Origin: Flavobacterium cellulosilyticum
Lineage (GTDB): Bacteria > Bacteroidota > Bacteroidia > Flavobacteriales > Flavobacteriaceae
Direction: 5' to 3'
Assembly (NCBI RefSeq): GCF_004349355.1
Contig: NZ_SMFK01000002.1
Coordinates: forward strand, 558,001 to 622,000
Length of the DNA: 64,000 nt
Below are positions 17,814-26,485 of this stretch, piece by piece. How positions within the stretch are numbered: position 1 is the first letter of the stretch; every line of letters begins with the position of its first letter. Made by a program: the position numbers and the translations under genes. The notes below the pieces were generated by a model. That model saw only the letters and a program-made list of their open reading frames with translations. It made no database searches and was not told where the DNA came from.

Positions 17814-18640
17814 CTATAACGCAATCGTACAAAAACGTGTTTGATTCCTTTTTTATCGGATTCTCTTTCGTCTATTTCAAGAATATCAGTAAGGGATTTT
17901 AGCATGGGCGTTAGTTTTGAAAAGCCATAGTTTCTTGGGTCGAATTCAGGTTTTTTCTTTACAATAAGATTACCTACATCTCCCAGGAATGCCCAGCCAT
18001 CATCATCACCAATAGCTTCTAGTGTATCTTCGATGAGTTCTATGGTTTGATTGTCAATCTTATTTAATGGTTTTGGAGCGGTTTTTTCAGTAACTACTGT
18101 TACCACTTTTTCAATTACCTTTTTATTTTCTTCAGCTAGCTTATTTTTCGGAGATTTATTTCGACCATTTGGTATTGCTCGGGTCTTTTTAATGGCTCCA
18201 TCTAACACTTCTATATAAACAAATCGATCACAGGCAACAATAAATGAATTGGGTGTTTTCTTTTCTCCAATGCCAATTACTTTCATTCCGGATTCTCTTA
18301 ATCGAATAGCTAATCGGGTAAAATCGGAATCACTTGATACAATACAAAAACCATCAACTTTATCGGAATACAACAAATCCATGGCGTCAATGATCATGGC
18401 TGAATCCGAAGAGTTTTTACCAACGGTATAACTGTATTGTTGAATAGGTGTAATAGCATGTTCTAATAAAACACTTTTCCAGCCGCCCGCATTGGGTTTG
18501 GTCCAGTCAGCATAAATCCGTTTTGTGGTTGGTGTTCCGTATTTAGCGATTTCTTCCATCATTCCTTTTACATTGCTATAGGGAACATTGTCGGCATCAA
18601 TGAGGACGGCTAGTTTGAGTTCTTTAGAATCTTGTGACAT
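17810..18640 (-). CDS. NYN-domain (PIN-like) RNase-type protein with OST-HTH/LOTUS domain
   Basis: A 276-residue cytoplasmic protein. The N-terminal NYN domain (about 8-150) has the acidic residues of the PIN-like nuclease fold: LIDADNVPY at the start, NSSDSAMIIDAMDLL, and VSSDSDFTRLA; these would bind metal for cleaving RNA. After a Lys-rich linker (about 150-195), residues about 200-272 form an OST-HTH/LOTUS domain (TIELIEDTLEAIGDDDGWAF, NYGFSKLTPMLKSL), which binds RNA, including G-quadruplex RNA in other systems. This LabA/Limkain-like pairing is known in bacteria, but its targets are not. It is convergent with the sensor kinase gene and overlaps its stop. A CAAATATA (-7 box TATATTTG on the minus strand) lies at 18664-18671. 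Confidence 0.88.
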   Translation of the reverse strand: MSQDSKELKLAVLIDADNVPYSNVKGMMEEIAKYGTPTTKRIYADWTKPNAGGWKSVLLEHAITPIQQYSYTVGKNSSDSAMIIDAMDLLYSDKVDGFCIVSSDSDFTRLAIRLRESGMKVIGIGEKKTPNSFIVACDRFVYIEVLDGAIKKTRAIPNGRNKSPKNKLAEENKKVIEKVVTVVTEKTAPKPLNKIDNQTIELIEDTLEAIGDDDGWAFLGDVGNLIVKKKPEFDPRNYGFSKLTPMLKSLTDILEIDERESDKKGIKHVFVRLRYS

Positions 18641-18838
18641 ATATTTTATTTGAAATAATAATTCAAATATACGAAGTTTCTTGTATATGTTGATGTTATA
18701 GTGCTAATGGAAAAAAATATTCCAAATTTTTGGGTATAGTTATAGTTATCACCAAAATGTGCTCTTGTAAATAAAATTGTTATGTTGCTAAGATACATTT
18801 CAAAAAGTTCAATTTTGAATTACTGGAAAAATAAAACA

Positions 18839-19315
18839 CTAGCGGTTATGCACTTCTTTTACTCCTTTATTACCAATTTCTTCGGCTAGTCCAATAAGTA
18901 GTCCTTCGGTTCCACGAATGTAGCATAATCGATAAGAGTTTTCATACTGAACCACTTCTCCAACAAGTTGAGCGCCACACTTGGTTAATTTAGCTACCAT
19001 TTCGTCAATGTCTTCAACGGTGAACATAACACGTAGATATCCGAGGGAATTCACAGGTGTTGTCCGGTGATCGGATAAAATAGGAGGTGTGATAAATTTC
19101 GAAAGTTCGAGTCGGCTGTGACCATCTGGGGTAACCATCATTGCAATTTCTACGCGCTGAGAACCAAGTCCAGTAATGCGACCAGCCCATTCTCCTTCAA
19201 TTGTCCCTCGTCCTTCGAGTTTCATGCCTATCTCTGAGAAAAACGAAATGGTGTCATCAAGTGATTCTACAACGATGCTAACATTGTCCATTCTAAGTAA
19301 TTTGTTTTTTGTCAT
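18839..19315 (-). CDS. VOC-superfamily (glyoxalase/dioxygenase-like) protein
   Basis: A 158-residue protein of the vicinal oxygen chelate fold. Features include LLRMDNVSIVVESLDDTISFFSEIGM at the N terminus, GRITGLGSQRVEIAMM, a second half with LRVMFTVEDIDEMVAKLTKCGAQLVGEVVQYENSYRLCYIRGTEGLLIGLAEEIG. The pattern fits the lactoylglutathione-lyase/bleomycin-resistance group; likely metal ligands are the Glu of RLELSKF and the last Glu, but a reaction cannot be assigned. An in-frame ATG four codons earlier (19327) is also possible. It stands alone. Confidence 0.82.
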   Translation of the reverse strand: MTKNKLLRMDNVSIVVESLDDTISFFSEIGMKLEGRGTIEGEWAGRITGLGSQRVEIAMMVTPDGHSRLELSKFITPPILSDHRTTPVNSLGYLRVMFTVEDIDEMVAKLTKCGAQLVGEVVQYENSYRLCYIRGTEGLLIGLAEEIGNKGVKEVHNR

Positions 19316-19580
19316 AATTTTAGTCATTGTTCAGTTTTATTGCATTGTGTTTCTGATTATGCGTTTATATTGTCATAAAATTACGAATAACTTATACGTA
19401 AATACGGGTGAATTTCGGCGTTCCATCCGTTTAATGGGCTGCTATGTATGATAAACATGAGGATTGTTTATTCTCAAATATATTAAATTTTTCTAATAAA
19501 TTTTAAGATGGTTTACGCTTTTGAATGTTTTTATGTTTGATTGTTTGGCTTAAGAAATTATGAAAACAATTCGTTTTGCA

Positions 19581-19686
19581 TAGCCCTGATGGAGCCGATA
19601 TCCTCGTAACGTAGTGGAGAGATAAAGGCGAGAGCAGGAGTAAATTTTGTATTGAATATGATTCGTTATGCTCCTGAAAAAAAAAG
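19581..19686 (+). repeat. Copy A of a dispersed flavobacterial intergenic element
   Basis: Within the 440-base gap between the VOC and oxoamine-synthase genes is a stretch that begins TAGCCCTGATGGAGCCGATA, continues CGTAGTGGAGAGATAAAGGC, AGAGCAGGAG, and ends CTCCTGAAAAAAAAA. AGGAG (19636-19640) and CTCCT (19671-19675) form a short stem. Its layout (GCCC-GATGGA head, GTAGxGxA centre, A-rich end) matches the element at 54449-54592. From memory similar sequences are common in Flavobacterium intergenic regions. It is not a gene: no frame is open. Confidence 0.5.
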
Positions 19687-19711
19687 ATTATGATTAGAAG
19701 TATTAAATAAT

Positions 19712-19719
19712 TATTTTTG
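19712..19719 (+). promoter_or_regulatory. Probable -7 box for the oxoamine synthase gene
   Basis: TATTTTTG fits TAnnTTTG, 38 bases before the ATG at 19758. No matching TTTG was found at -33. Confidence 0.5.
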
Positions 19720-19757
19720 CAACTTCTAAAAAATAAATATAATAATTTCAATATATT

Positions 19758-21020
19758 ATGGTTAAAGATTTATTCGAAAGAATTCAAAACAATAAAGGGC
19801 CTTTAGGAAAATGGGCTTCTCAAGCAGAAGGTTATTTTGTTTTTCCAAAATTAGAAGGAGAGCTAGGTCCAAGAATGCAGTTTCAGGGTAAAGATATTTT
19901 GAACTGGAGTTTGAATGACTATTTAGGTTTAGCCAATCACCCTGAAGTACGTAAAGCAGATACCGAAGCAGCAATAGCTTATGGTGCAGCTTATCCAATG
20001 GGAGCCAGAATGATGTCTGGACACACGAAATATCACGAACAATTAGAAGAGGAATTGGCTGCTTTTGTTATGAAAGAATCGGCTTATTTATTGAATTTTG
20101 GTTACCAAGGAATGGTTTCGATTATTGATGCTTTGGTTACCAGAAATGATATAATTGTGTACGATGTAGATTCTCATGCTTGTATTATTGATGGTGTTCG
20201 TTTGCATAGCGGAAAACGCTATACATACAAACATAATGATATTGAAAGCATGGAGAAGAACTTGCAACGTGCTACTAAAATGGCTACTGAAACTGGTGGA
20301 GGTATTTTGTTTATTACCGAAGGTGTTTTTGGAATGCGCGGTCAGCAAGGAAAGTTGAAAGAAATTGTGGAAATGAAAAAGAAATACAATTTCCGTCTTT
20401 TAGTTGATGATGCTCACGGTTTTGGGACTCTTGGAAAAACAGGAGCTGGAGCAGGTGAGGAGCAAGGTGTTCAAGATGATATCGATGTTTACTTTTCGAC
20501 TTTTGCTAAATCAATGGCAAATATTGGTGCTTTTGTGGCTGCTGATACTGCAATAATTGATTATTTAAAATACAATTTGCGTTCGCAAATGTTTGCCAAA
20601 GCGTTGCCAATGATTCAAACTATTGGTTCATTGAAACGTTTGGAATTATTGAGAAATTCTTCTGAAATTAAAGATAAACTTTGGGTAAATGTGAACGCAT
20701 TGCAAAACGGACTTAGAGAAAAAAATTTTGATATTGGGGATACTAATACTTGTATTACCCCTGTTTATTTAAAAGGAAGTGTTCCAGAAGCGATGGTTAT
20801 GGTGAACGACTTGAGAGAAAATTACGGAATTTTCCTTTCGATAGTAATATATCCTGTTATTCCAAAAGGAATTATCTTGTTGCGTATGATTCCAACAACC
20901 TCTCATACGCTTTCAGATATAGATGAAACACTTACTGCTTTTGAAGCCATTCGTGAGAAACTAGAAAACGGAACCTATAAAGAAATTGCCAGTAGAACTA
21001 AAGTTGATTTAGACGCTTAA
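19758..21020 (+). CDS. Alpha-oxoamine synthase (serine palmitoyltransferase/cysteate fatty acyltransferase-like)
   Basis: A 420-residue PLP enzyme that joins an amino acid to an acyl-CoA or acyl-ACP with loss of CO2. Family signs: LNWSLNDYLGLANHPEV, GHTKYHEQLEEELA, DVDSHACIIDGVRLH, LVDDAHGFGTLGKTGAGAGE and the PLP lysine Lys251 in STFAKSMANIGAFV. The sequence is closest in style to serine palmitoyltransferases rather than 8-amino-7-oxononanoate synthase (no bio genes nearby). In Flavobacterium johnsoniae a homologue of this type condenses cysteate with a fatty acyl group to make capnine, the base of sulfonolipids needed for gliding; by that analogy this is the likely role, but cysteate versus serine use is not shown by the sequence. 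It faces, across a terminator, an acyltransferase-like gene that could complete the lipid. Confidence 0.85.
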   Translation: MVKDLFERIQNNKGPLGKWASQAEGYFVFPKLEGELGPRMQFQGKDILNWSLNDYLGLANHPEVRKADTEAAIAYGAAYPMGARMMSGHTKYHEQLEEELAAFVMKESAYLLNFGYQGMVSIIDALVTRNDIIVYDVDSHACIIDGVRLHSGKRYTYKHNDIESMEKNLQRATKMATETGGGILFITEGVFGMRGQQGKLKEIVEMKKKYNFRLLVDDAHGFGTLGKTGAGAGEEQGVQDDIDVYFSTFAKSMANIGAFVAADTAIIDYLKYNLRSQMFAKALPMIQTIGSLKRLELLRNSSEIKDKLWVNVNALQNGLREKNFDIGDTNTCITPVYLKGSVPEAMVMVNDLRENYGIFLSIVIYPVIPKGIILLRMIPTTSHTLSDIDETLTAFEAIREKLENGTYKEIASRTKVDLDA

Positions 21021-21076
21021 TAGTAGTGTTCAGTGTTTAGACTTACTATCTGTATAAAAATGATATTTATATAAAC

Positions 21077-21108
21077 AAAAAACCTTTCGAAATATCGAAA
21101 GGTTTTTT
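21077..21108. terminator. Bidirectional terminator after the oxoamine synthase
   Basis: AAAAAACCTTTCGA (21077-21090) pairs perfectly with TCGAAAGGTTTTTT (21095-21108) around AATA. It lies between convergent genes and has a T run on each strand. Confidence 0.88.
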
Positions 21109-21171
21109 TATACAATTTTTTTACTTTATCAAACTGACTGACCACTGATCACCGTATACTGACCACTTTCT

Positions 21172-22290
21172 TTAAAGGTTTTTTATAAAGGTTTTTCTCT
21201 TGCAATGCACTTTTGGATCAAAATTTTTCCATAAATTATGGATGGCATGATTTTCTGCAAGTTCAGGAGTTCGGATGCAATTTTTGATTCCTTTTTCGGT
21301 AAAAGTTTTATAATACTCATTAAAAATAATGGATGGAACTCCTTTATTTTGATATTCAGGAGCAACACCTATGAGATAAAAAACAACGTCTTTGCTCTCT
21401 TTTCGTGCTTTTAGTAGATGGTAAAATCCAAAAGGAAATAGTTTGCCTTTTGCTTTTTGTAAAGCTTCTGAAAAACTAGGCATTACAATACTGAAAGCTA
21501 CTATTTTATCATTTTTGTCCAACACAAATTTAATGTATTCAGGATTGATAAAACTGATGTATTTTTTCTTGAAATATTCTTTTTGAATGTCAGAAATAGC
21601 GACAAAGGAGGATAAACTGGCATAAGAATCATTAAATAAATCAAACATTTTGTCCACATAAGGCATTATGTCCTTAGTTTTTGTAAAAGTTAAACTCTTT
21701 AGTTGGTATCTTTTTTTGATTAATTCTTGTGCTTTCATAAAGAATTCTGGTTTCACATTTGAAAAAGGAAAAATACTTTCGATATATTCTTTTTCAGTTA
21801 CAAAACCCAACTTTTCTAAATGAGTAACAAAATAGGGATGGTTATACCAAGTTATCATAGTTCCCATTTCCTCAAAACCTTCGGTTAGTACTCCTACTTT
21901 GTCTAGATTTGAAAAACCCATTGGGCCTTCAATGTGTTCCAAATTATTTTTATGACCTAGTTCATAGACTTTTTCTAATAAGGCTTTAGTTACTTCGATA
22001 TCGTCAATAACATCAAACCAACCAAAACGTACTTTTTTCTTTTTTTGGTCATTAACTTCACTCCAATTAATGATAGCTGCTATTCGTCCAACGATTGTGT
22101 CGTTTTTATATGCTATGTAAAACTTGGCTTCGGCACTCTTGAAAGCTGGGTTTTTAGTTTTGTCAAAAGATTCTAATTCGTCGGCTATAATAGGTGGAAC
22201 CCAGTATTTATTGTCTTTGTATAGTGAGAAAGGGAATTTTACAAATTCGGTCATTTCCTTTTTTGTAATGGCTTCTTTTATAGTAATCAT
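21172..22290 (-). CDS. GNAT-like N-acyltransferase of unknown substrate
   Basis: A 372-residue protein, no membrane segment. Starting at 22290 (MITIKEAITKKEMTEFVKFP) follows the family better than an earlier in-frame ATG at 22371 with a Lys-rich lead. It has two GNAT-like halves: an N-terminal part (PPIIADELESF, AYKNDTIVGRIAAIIN, EGPMGFSNLDKVGVL) and a C-terminal part with VVFYLIGVAPEYQNKGV, the acetyl-CoA-binding Q/R-x-x-G-x-x motif region. Bacterial ceramide synthases proposed in Caulobacter are GNAT-like proteins of similar size; sitting opposite a capnine/serine-palmitoyl-type enzyme, this one is a candidate for N-acylating the long-chain base. That is inference. It lies 19 bases after the outer-membrane gene at 22310, suggesting one transcript. 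Confidence 0.6.
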   Translation of the reverse strand: MITIKEAITKKEMTEFVKFPFSLYKDNKYWVPPIIADELESFDKTKNPAFKSAEAKFYIAYKNDTIVGRIAAIINWSEVNDQKKKKVRFGWFDVIDDIEVTKALLEKVYELGHKNNLEHIEGPMGFSNLDKVGVLTEGFEEMGTMITWYNHPYFVTHLEKLGFVTEKEYIESIFPFSNVKPEFFMKAQELIKKRYQLKSLTFTKTKDIMPYVDKMFDLFNDSYASLSSFVAISDIQKEYFKKKYISFINPEYIKFVLDKNDKIVAFSIVMPSFSEALQKAKGKLFPFGFYHLLKARKESKDVVFYLIGVAPEYQNKGVPSIIFNEYYKTFTEKGIKNCIRTPELAENHAIHNLWKNFDPKVHCKRKTFIKNL

Positions 22291-22309
22291 ATTTTTTTCT
22301 ATTGTAAGT

Positions 22310-23245
22310 TTATCCTTTTTTGGCTTTTTTTGCTCTTCTTTTTGCTTTTTTTGTAGAATCACCGGTATCAATTTTCACTCGCACTTCTTGATAATTGGCG
22401 TCATAACGCCAAGAAAACCCAATGCCACCATAAAATATTGAAGGAGTAGTTTTTAAACTGCTGCTAATGGATGCATCAATTTGCATGTCTTTGTTTATTA
22501 AATAAGCGGCTCCACCACGAACGATGGCATCACTATAAAAATCACTTTTGTAGCCTTGATTTTCTATAAATCCAGACCATTTTTCGTTGAATCCTTTTGT
22601 CAAAGTTAGACCATAACCATAACTTGGATAATCGGTTCCAATATAATCACCAATAATATTAGTTACAAATACCCAACTACCATCACCCAAATGATTTTGA
22701 GTAATCAACATGATTTTTGGTGAAATTGCAGCATTGGAAGAAAAATAATAAGGATTGTTAGCGAGAGTAATATTTGCACCAGCAAAAACGGAAACGGCTG
22801 GAATAAATTGGTGCCAATTAAAAGAATGATTGGCTTTCCAGCTATACACATTTATTTTTTTTTCGTAATTTTTGAAAGGATCGTAAATCAAATATTTTAA
22901 ACCTATAATGGTTTGCTTCATTGCTGATTTATTGATACTTTTTAAAGGAGAAGTAACTTGTTCATATTGGTATTGGAAATCAGCTATTAATTCTAATTTT
23001 TCCTGTAAAAAACCATATCTCAAAGTCATGTCAATCCCATATCCATTTGCATCATAATTCAAAATACTATGATTTTCTTTGATGCCATAAATTCCTGATT
23101 CAACTTGAATTACGGATTTTCCAACTGAAAAAGCAGACATGGTTTCACCTGGTCTGTTCGAGTTAATTACATCCGTATGTTGGGCATAATGAATCAATGG
23201 GGATAATAAAAAAGCAACGACGACCATAGTTTTTATTCTGTACAT
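22310..23245 (-). CDS. Outer-membrane beta-barrel transporter-like protein
   Basis: A 311-residue exported protein. The start at 23245 gives MYRIKTMVVVAFLLSPLIHYAQ, a signal peptide; an ATG at 23284 would add 13 residues before it. The mature part alternates short aromatic strands (YGIDMTLRYGFLQEKLELIADFQYQYE, SPKIMLITQNHLG, WSGFIENQGYKSDFYSD, DASISSSLKTTPSIFYGGIGFSWRYD), typical of outer-membrane barrels related to the phenol-degradation MetA-type transporter family. It ends in a basic KKAKRRAKKAKKG tail, unusual after the barrel. The gene precedes the GNAT-like gene by 19 bases; together they could move or modify an envelope lipid, but no substrate is known. Confidence 0.65.
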   Translation of the reverse strand: MYRIKTMVVVAFLLSPLIHYAQHTDVINSNRPGETMSAFSVGKSVIQVESGIYGIKENHSILNYDANGYGIDMTLRYGFLQEKLELIADFQYQYEQVTSPLKSINKSAMKQTIIGLKYLIYDPFKNYEKKINVYSWKANHSFNWHQFIPAVSVFAGANITLANNPYYFSSNAAISPKIMLITQNHLGDGSWVFVTNIIGDYIGTDYPSYGYGLTLTKGFNEKWSGFIENQGYKSDFYSDAIVRGGAAYLINKDMQIDASISSSLKTTPSIFYGGIGFSWRYDANYQEVRVKIDTGDSTKKAKRRAKKAKKG

Positions 23246-23368
23246 ACTCTGTTTTTTAGGTTGAAAAAGGATAACGCTTTTCAAATGTACTATATTTTAT
23301 TATTAATTTAAGAATGATATTTTAATTTTGAACAAAGGAATTGTTAATTTTGCAAAAAATATTTGATT

Positions 23369-23650
23369 ATGCAAGAAGCATCATTTTCCGGATTCATACG
23401 AACATTATTTTATATAATAGCTTTCTACTATATTTTTAAGTTTTTGGCAAAATTGTTATTACCTTTATTAGTTAAAAAAGTAGTGGAGAAAGCTGGTGAA
23501 AATTTCCAAAAACAACAACAAAATACTCAAGGTAATTCTTGGCAAAAAACACCAAATAATGACGAGATTATAATCGATTCTGCAAATGCAAAAAAAACCC
23601 GTGAAACCAAAAAAGTAGGGGATTACGTTGATTACGAAGAACTGGAATAA
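23369..23650 (+). CDS. DUF4834 family membrane-associated protein
   Basis: A 93-residue protein starting MQEASFSGFIRTLFYIIAFY (an in-frame TTG two codons earlier is not preferred). One or two hydrophobic stretches span about 5-35, followed by a basic segment (KKVVEKAGENFQKQQQ) and a C-terminal PNNDEIIIDSANAKKTRETKKVGDYVDYEELE tail; the closing Y-V-D-Y-E-E/I-x motif is characteristic of DUF4834, which is common in Flavobacteria. Function unknown. TAATTTTG boxes at 23333-23340 and 23345-23352 could serve as -7 elements. It precedes YfhO by 92 bases. Confidence 0.75.
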   Translation: MQEASFSGFIRTLFYIIAFYYIFKFLAKLLLPLLVKKVVEKAGENFQKQQQNTQGNSWQKTPNNDEIIIDSANAKKTRETKKVGDYVDYEELE

Positions 23651-23742
23651 AAGTATTCAGTTGTAGTAATCAGTATTGAAACCAAAACCAATTTCCATAT
23701 TCAGAAATAAATAATTTAAAATCTGAAAACTAAAATTATTCT

Positions 23743-26172
23743 ATGAAGCAACTTCAAAAGTTCTATCCACACGCATTCGTTATACTCGGTTTTGTAATTG
23801 TTTCACTCTTTTATTTTTATCCTGTTTTACAAGGAAAGAAAATCTTTCAATCGGATATTGTTCAATATACTGGAATGGCAAAGGAGCAAAACGATTTTAG
23901 AAAGTCAGATCATATAGAACCATTTTGGACAAATTCTGCTTTTGGAGGCATGCCAACCTATCAATTGGGTGCGAAATATCCTCACGATTACATTGGAGAT
24001 TTAGACGATGCCATCCGGTTTTTACCTCGCCCAGCGGATTATTTATTTTTGTATTTTATTGGTTTATATGGTTTGCTTTTAGTTTTAAAAGTGGATCCTT
24101 TAAAAGCCTTTTTTGGTGCATTGGCTTTTGGTTTCTCGACTTATTTAATCATTATTCTAGGAGTTGGACACAATGCCAAAGCCCATGCGATAGGCTATAT
24201 GCCAGTAGTAATAGCAGGATTTATTTTAGTTTATCAAAAGAAATATATATGGGGAGGGTTGTTGACGATGTTTGCAGTTGCCTTGGAAATCAATGCCAAT
24301 CACTTTCAAATGACCTATTATTTATTGATTTTTCTATTGATACTTTCAGGTTATTTTATATATCAAGCTATAAAAGAAAAACAAATTCCATCTCTTTTTG
24401 CTTCTTTTGGAGTTTTGGCAATAGCCGGAATTTTTGCCATTGGAGCAAATGCGACTGGTTTATTGGCCACAGCCGAATATGCTAATTTTAGTACTCGCGG
24501 AAAAAGTGAATTGTCCTTTAATGCTGATGGTTCTAAGAGTGTTGGTAATAGTGCTTTGTCTCATGATTATATTACGGAATACAGTTATGGAATTGCCGAA
24601 AGTCTCAATTTGATTGCACCAAGACTTTTTGGAGGTTCTAATAATGAATCATTAGGAACGGACAGTGCCATGTATACCTTTATGATTGCTCAAGGTGTGC
24701 CACAATCTCAGGCAATTAGTTTCGTTTCAGGAATGCCAACTTATTGGGGTGATCAACCAATTGTCGCTGCTCCGGCTTATATAGGAATTGTTGTTTTTTT
24801 CCTAGTTGTTATTGCTTTACTTACGGATAAGCGAAAAATTAAATATGTATTTCTATCAGGTGCAATTGTGGCTTTACTGCTTTCATGGGGAAAAAACTTC
24901 CCACTTTTGACCGACTTTTTTATTGATATTGTTCCAATGTACAATAAGTTTAGGGCAGTTTCATCTATTCAAGTGATATTAGAATTGTGTTTTCCTGTTT
25001 TAGCTATTATGGGTTTGCAATCCTTTTTTAAATTGGAAAATGAAAAGCAAATCAAAGCATTGAAAGAAAGTGGGATATTTATTTCCGTTATTTTTATCAG
25101 TTTGTTTTTATTCAAAAGCAATTTCAGTTTTTCAGGAGCAAGTGATAGTTATTTCAGAGAAAATTATGGCCCCGCATTTGTTGACGCACTTAAAGCTGAT
25201 AGAATGAGTTTGTATAGCGCGGATTTATTGCGTTCGATGTTTTTTACTGTGTTGGTGGCAGGTGTTTTTTGGTTATACATTAAAAACAAATTCACTCAAA
25301 ATACAGCTATAATTCTTGTGGGCTTATTGATGGTTTTCGATTTGTTTTTTGTAGATAAAAAGTATGTTTCTGCCAAGGATTTTGTGAGCAGAAGTGAAGT
25401 AGAAGTTCCTTTTCAGGAAACGCAAGCCGATATACAAATTTTGCAAGACACCACACATTACCGTGTTTTTGAAGTTGCGGGTAATTTATCAAGTGCAAGA
25501 GCTTCTTATTTTCATAAATCGATTGGAGGTTACAGTGCTGTAAAACCTAGACGAATGCAACAATTATTTGATTATCATATTGCTAAAAACAATATGGAAA
25601 TACTAAATATGTTGAATGTGAAATATGTGATACAAACAGATAGCGTGGGAAAATCAGTTCCAATTATAAACCCGAATGCAAATGGAAATGCTTGGTTTGT
25701 GAGTGGCGTTAAATTAGTAAATAGAGCAGATAATGAAATACAATCGTTGACTGGTTTGAATACTAAAAGTGTCGCCATTTTCAATGTTCACGATTATGGT
25801 GCAAAATTTAAAAATGTACGTCTAAAAAGAGACTGGGGCGAAAATGGAACAATTGATCTCCAAATTTACAAACCCAATTATATAAAATACACCTCTGAAA
25901 ATTCTAAAATTGGTTTGGCTGTTTTTTCTGAAATTTATTATGAAAATGGTTGGAATGCCTATTTAGATGGTGAGAAAGTGGATCATTTTCCTGTAGATTA
26001 TGTGCTTAGAGCTTTGCAAGTGCCAGAAGGAAAACACACCATTGAATTTAAGTTTGAGTCACAAGTAGTTAAAACAGGAAGCACCATTACACTTATTAGT
26101 TGTATTGGAATGTTGTTTTTATTAATTGGTGGGGTTTATTTAGAAAAGAAGAAAGGAAGATTTGTTGTGTAA
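23743..26172 (+). CDS. YfhO family integral membrane protein
   Basis: An 809-residue inner-membrane protein with about 12-13 hydrophobic segments (starting FVILGFVIVSLFYFYPVLQ) and a large non-membrane C-terminal part (about 525-760) before a last segment near the end (TITLISCIGMLFLLIGGVYL). It belongs to the YfhO family, whose members share the GT-C type fold with lipid-linked sugar transferases and are linked to cell-wall polymer glycosylation in Firmicutes; the flavobacterial role is not established. Conserved-looking parts include PFWTNSAFGGMPTYQLGAKY near residues 65-85 (loop with acidic residues expected at the active site) and YYENGWNAYLDGEKV near the end. Followed by glycosyltransferase and flippase genes, which supports work on a surface glycan. 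Confidence 0.85.
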   Translation: MKQLQKFYPHAFVILGFVIVSLFYFYPVLQGKKIFQSDIVQYTGMAKEQNDFRKSDHIEPFWTNSAFGGMPTYQLGAKYPHDYIGDLDDAIRFLPRPADYLFLYFIGLYGLLLVLKVDPLKAFFGALAFGFSTYLIIILGVGHNAKAHAIGYMPVVIAGFILVYQKKYIWGGLLTMFAVALEINANHFQMTYYLLIFLLILSGYFIYQAIKEKQIPSLFASFGVLAIAGIFAIGANATGLLATAEYANFSTRGKSELSFNADGSKSVGNSALSHDYITEYSYGIAESLNLIAPRLFGGSNNESLGTDSAMYTFMIAQGVPQSQAISFVSGMPTYWGDQPIVAAPAYIGIVVFFLVVIALLTDKRKIKYVFLSGAIVALLLSWGKNFPLLTDFFIDIVPMYNKFRAVSSIQVILELCFPVLAIMGLQSFFKLENEKQIKALKESGIFISVIFISLFLFKSNFSFSGASDSYFRENYGPAFVDALKADRMSLYSADLLRSMFFTVLVAGVFWLYIKNKFTQNTAIILVGLLMVFDLFFVDKKYVSAKDFVSRSEVEVPFQETQADIQILQDTTHYRVFEVAGNLSSARASYFHKSIGGYSAVKPRRMQQLFDYHIAKNNMEILNMLNVKYVIQTDSVGKSVPIINPNANGNAWFVSGVKLVNRADNEIQSLTGLNTKSVAIFNVHDYGAKFKNVRLKRDWGENGTIDLQIYKPNYIKYTSENSKIGLAVFSEIYYENGWNAYLDGEKVDHFPVDYVLRALQVPEGKHTIEFKFESQVVKTGSTITLISCIGMLFLLIGGVYLEKKKGRFVV

Positions 26173-26232
26173 TATTTATTGTAAATTTGATACAACAACA
26201 GACTCTAAATAATTTATTTTTAGATTATAAAA

Positions 26233-26462
26233 ATGAATAAAGAGACATTACATCATGCTCATCTAAAAATTATGGAAGGCAGATAAAGAGAGGAGATTAG
26301 AAAATTGTCGCCACAGCAACGTTTTGAAAAATTGATGGCTATTATTGAAATTTCGTGTCTTTTGAAAACTGCAAATAAAGCTGCTATGCCAAAAAAGCTT
26401 CAAATCGTCCAAAAGATTTGTTAGATATTGAAGAACTAGAAAAATTAAATGGAGATTTATAA
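26233..26462 (+). pseudogene. Broken small gene with premature stop and frameshift
   Basis: Starting at ATG 26233 the frame reads MNKETLHHAHLKIMEGR, then TAA (26284-26286), then continues REEIRKLSPQQRFEKLMAII...AAMPKK. Past about 26398 the sense continues in another frame (KASNRPKDLLDIEELEKLNGDL, stop at 26460-26462). One stop and one frameshift would restore a protein of about 75 residues. The R-P-K-D-L-x-D-I-E pattern resembles the C-terminal end of nucleotidyltransferase-like proteins, but this is a guess. It lies just upstream of the glycosyltransferase start. Confidence 0.55.
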
Positions 26463-26485
26463 TCCAATATTTAAAAATCTTAAAT

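Noticed and set aside
23925..24485. 186-codon open frame inside YfhO
   Set aside because: It runs out of frame within a strong membrane-protein gene and the product is Cys/Phe/Ser-rich with no plausible start context.
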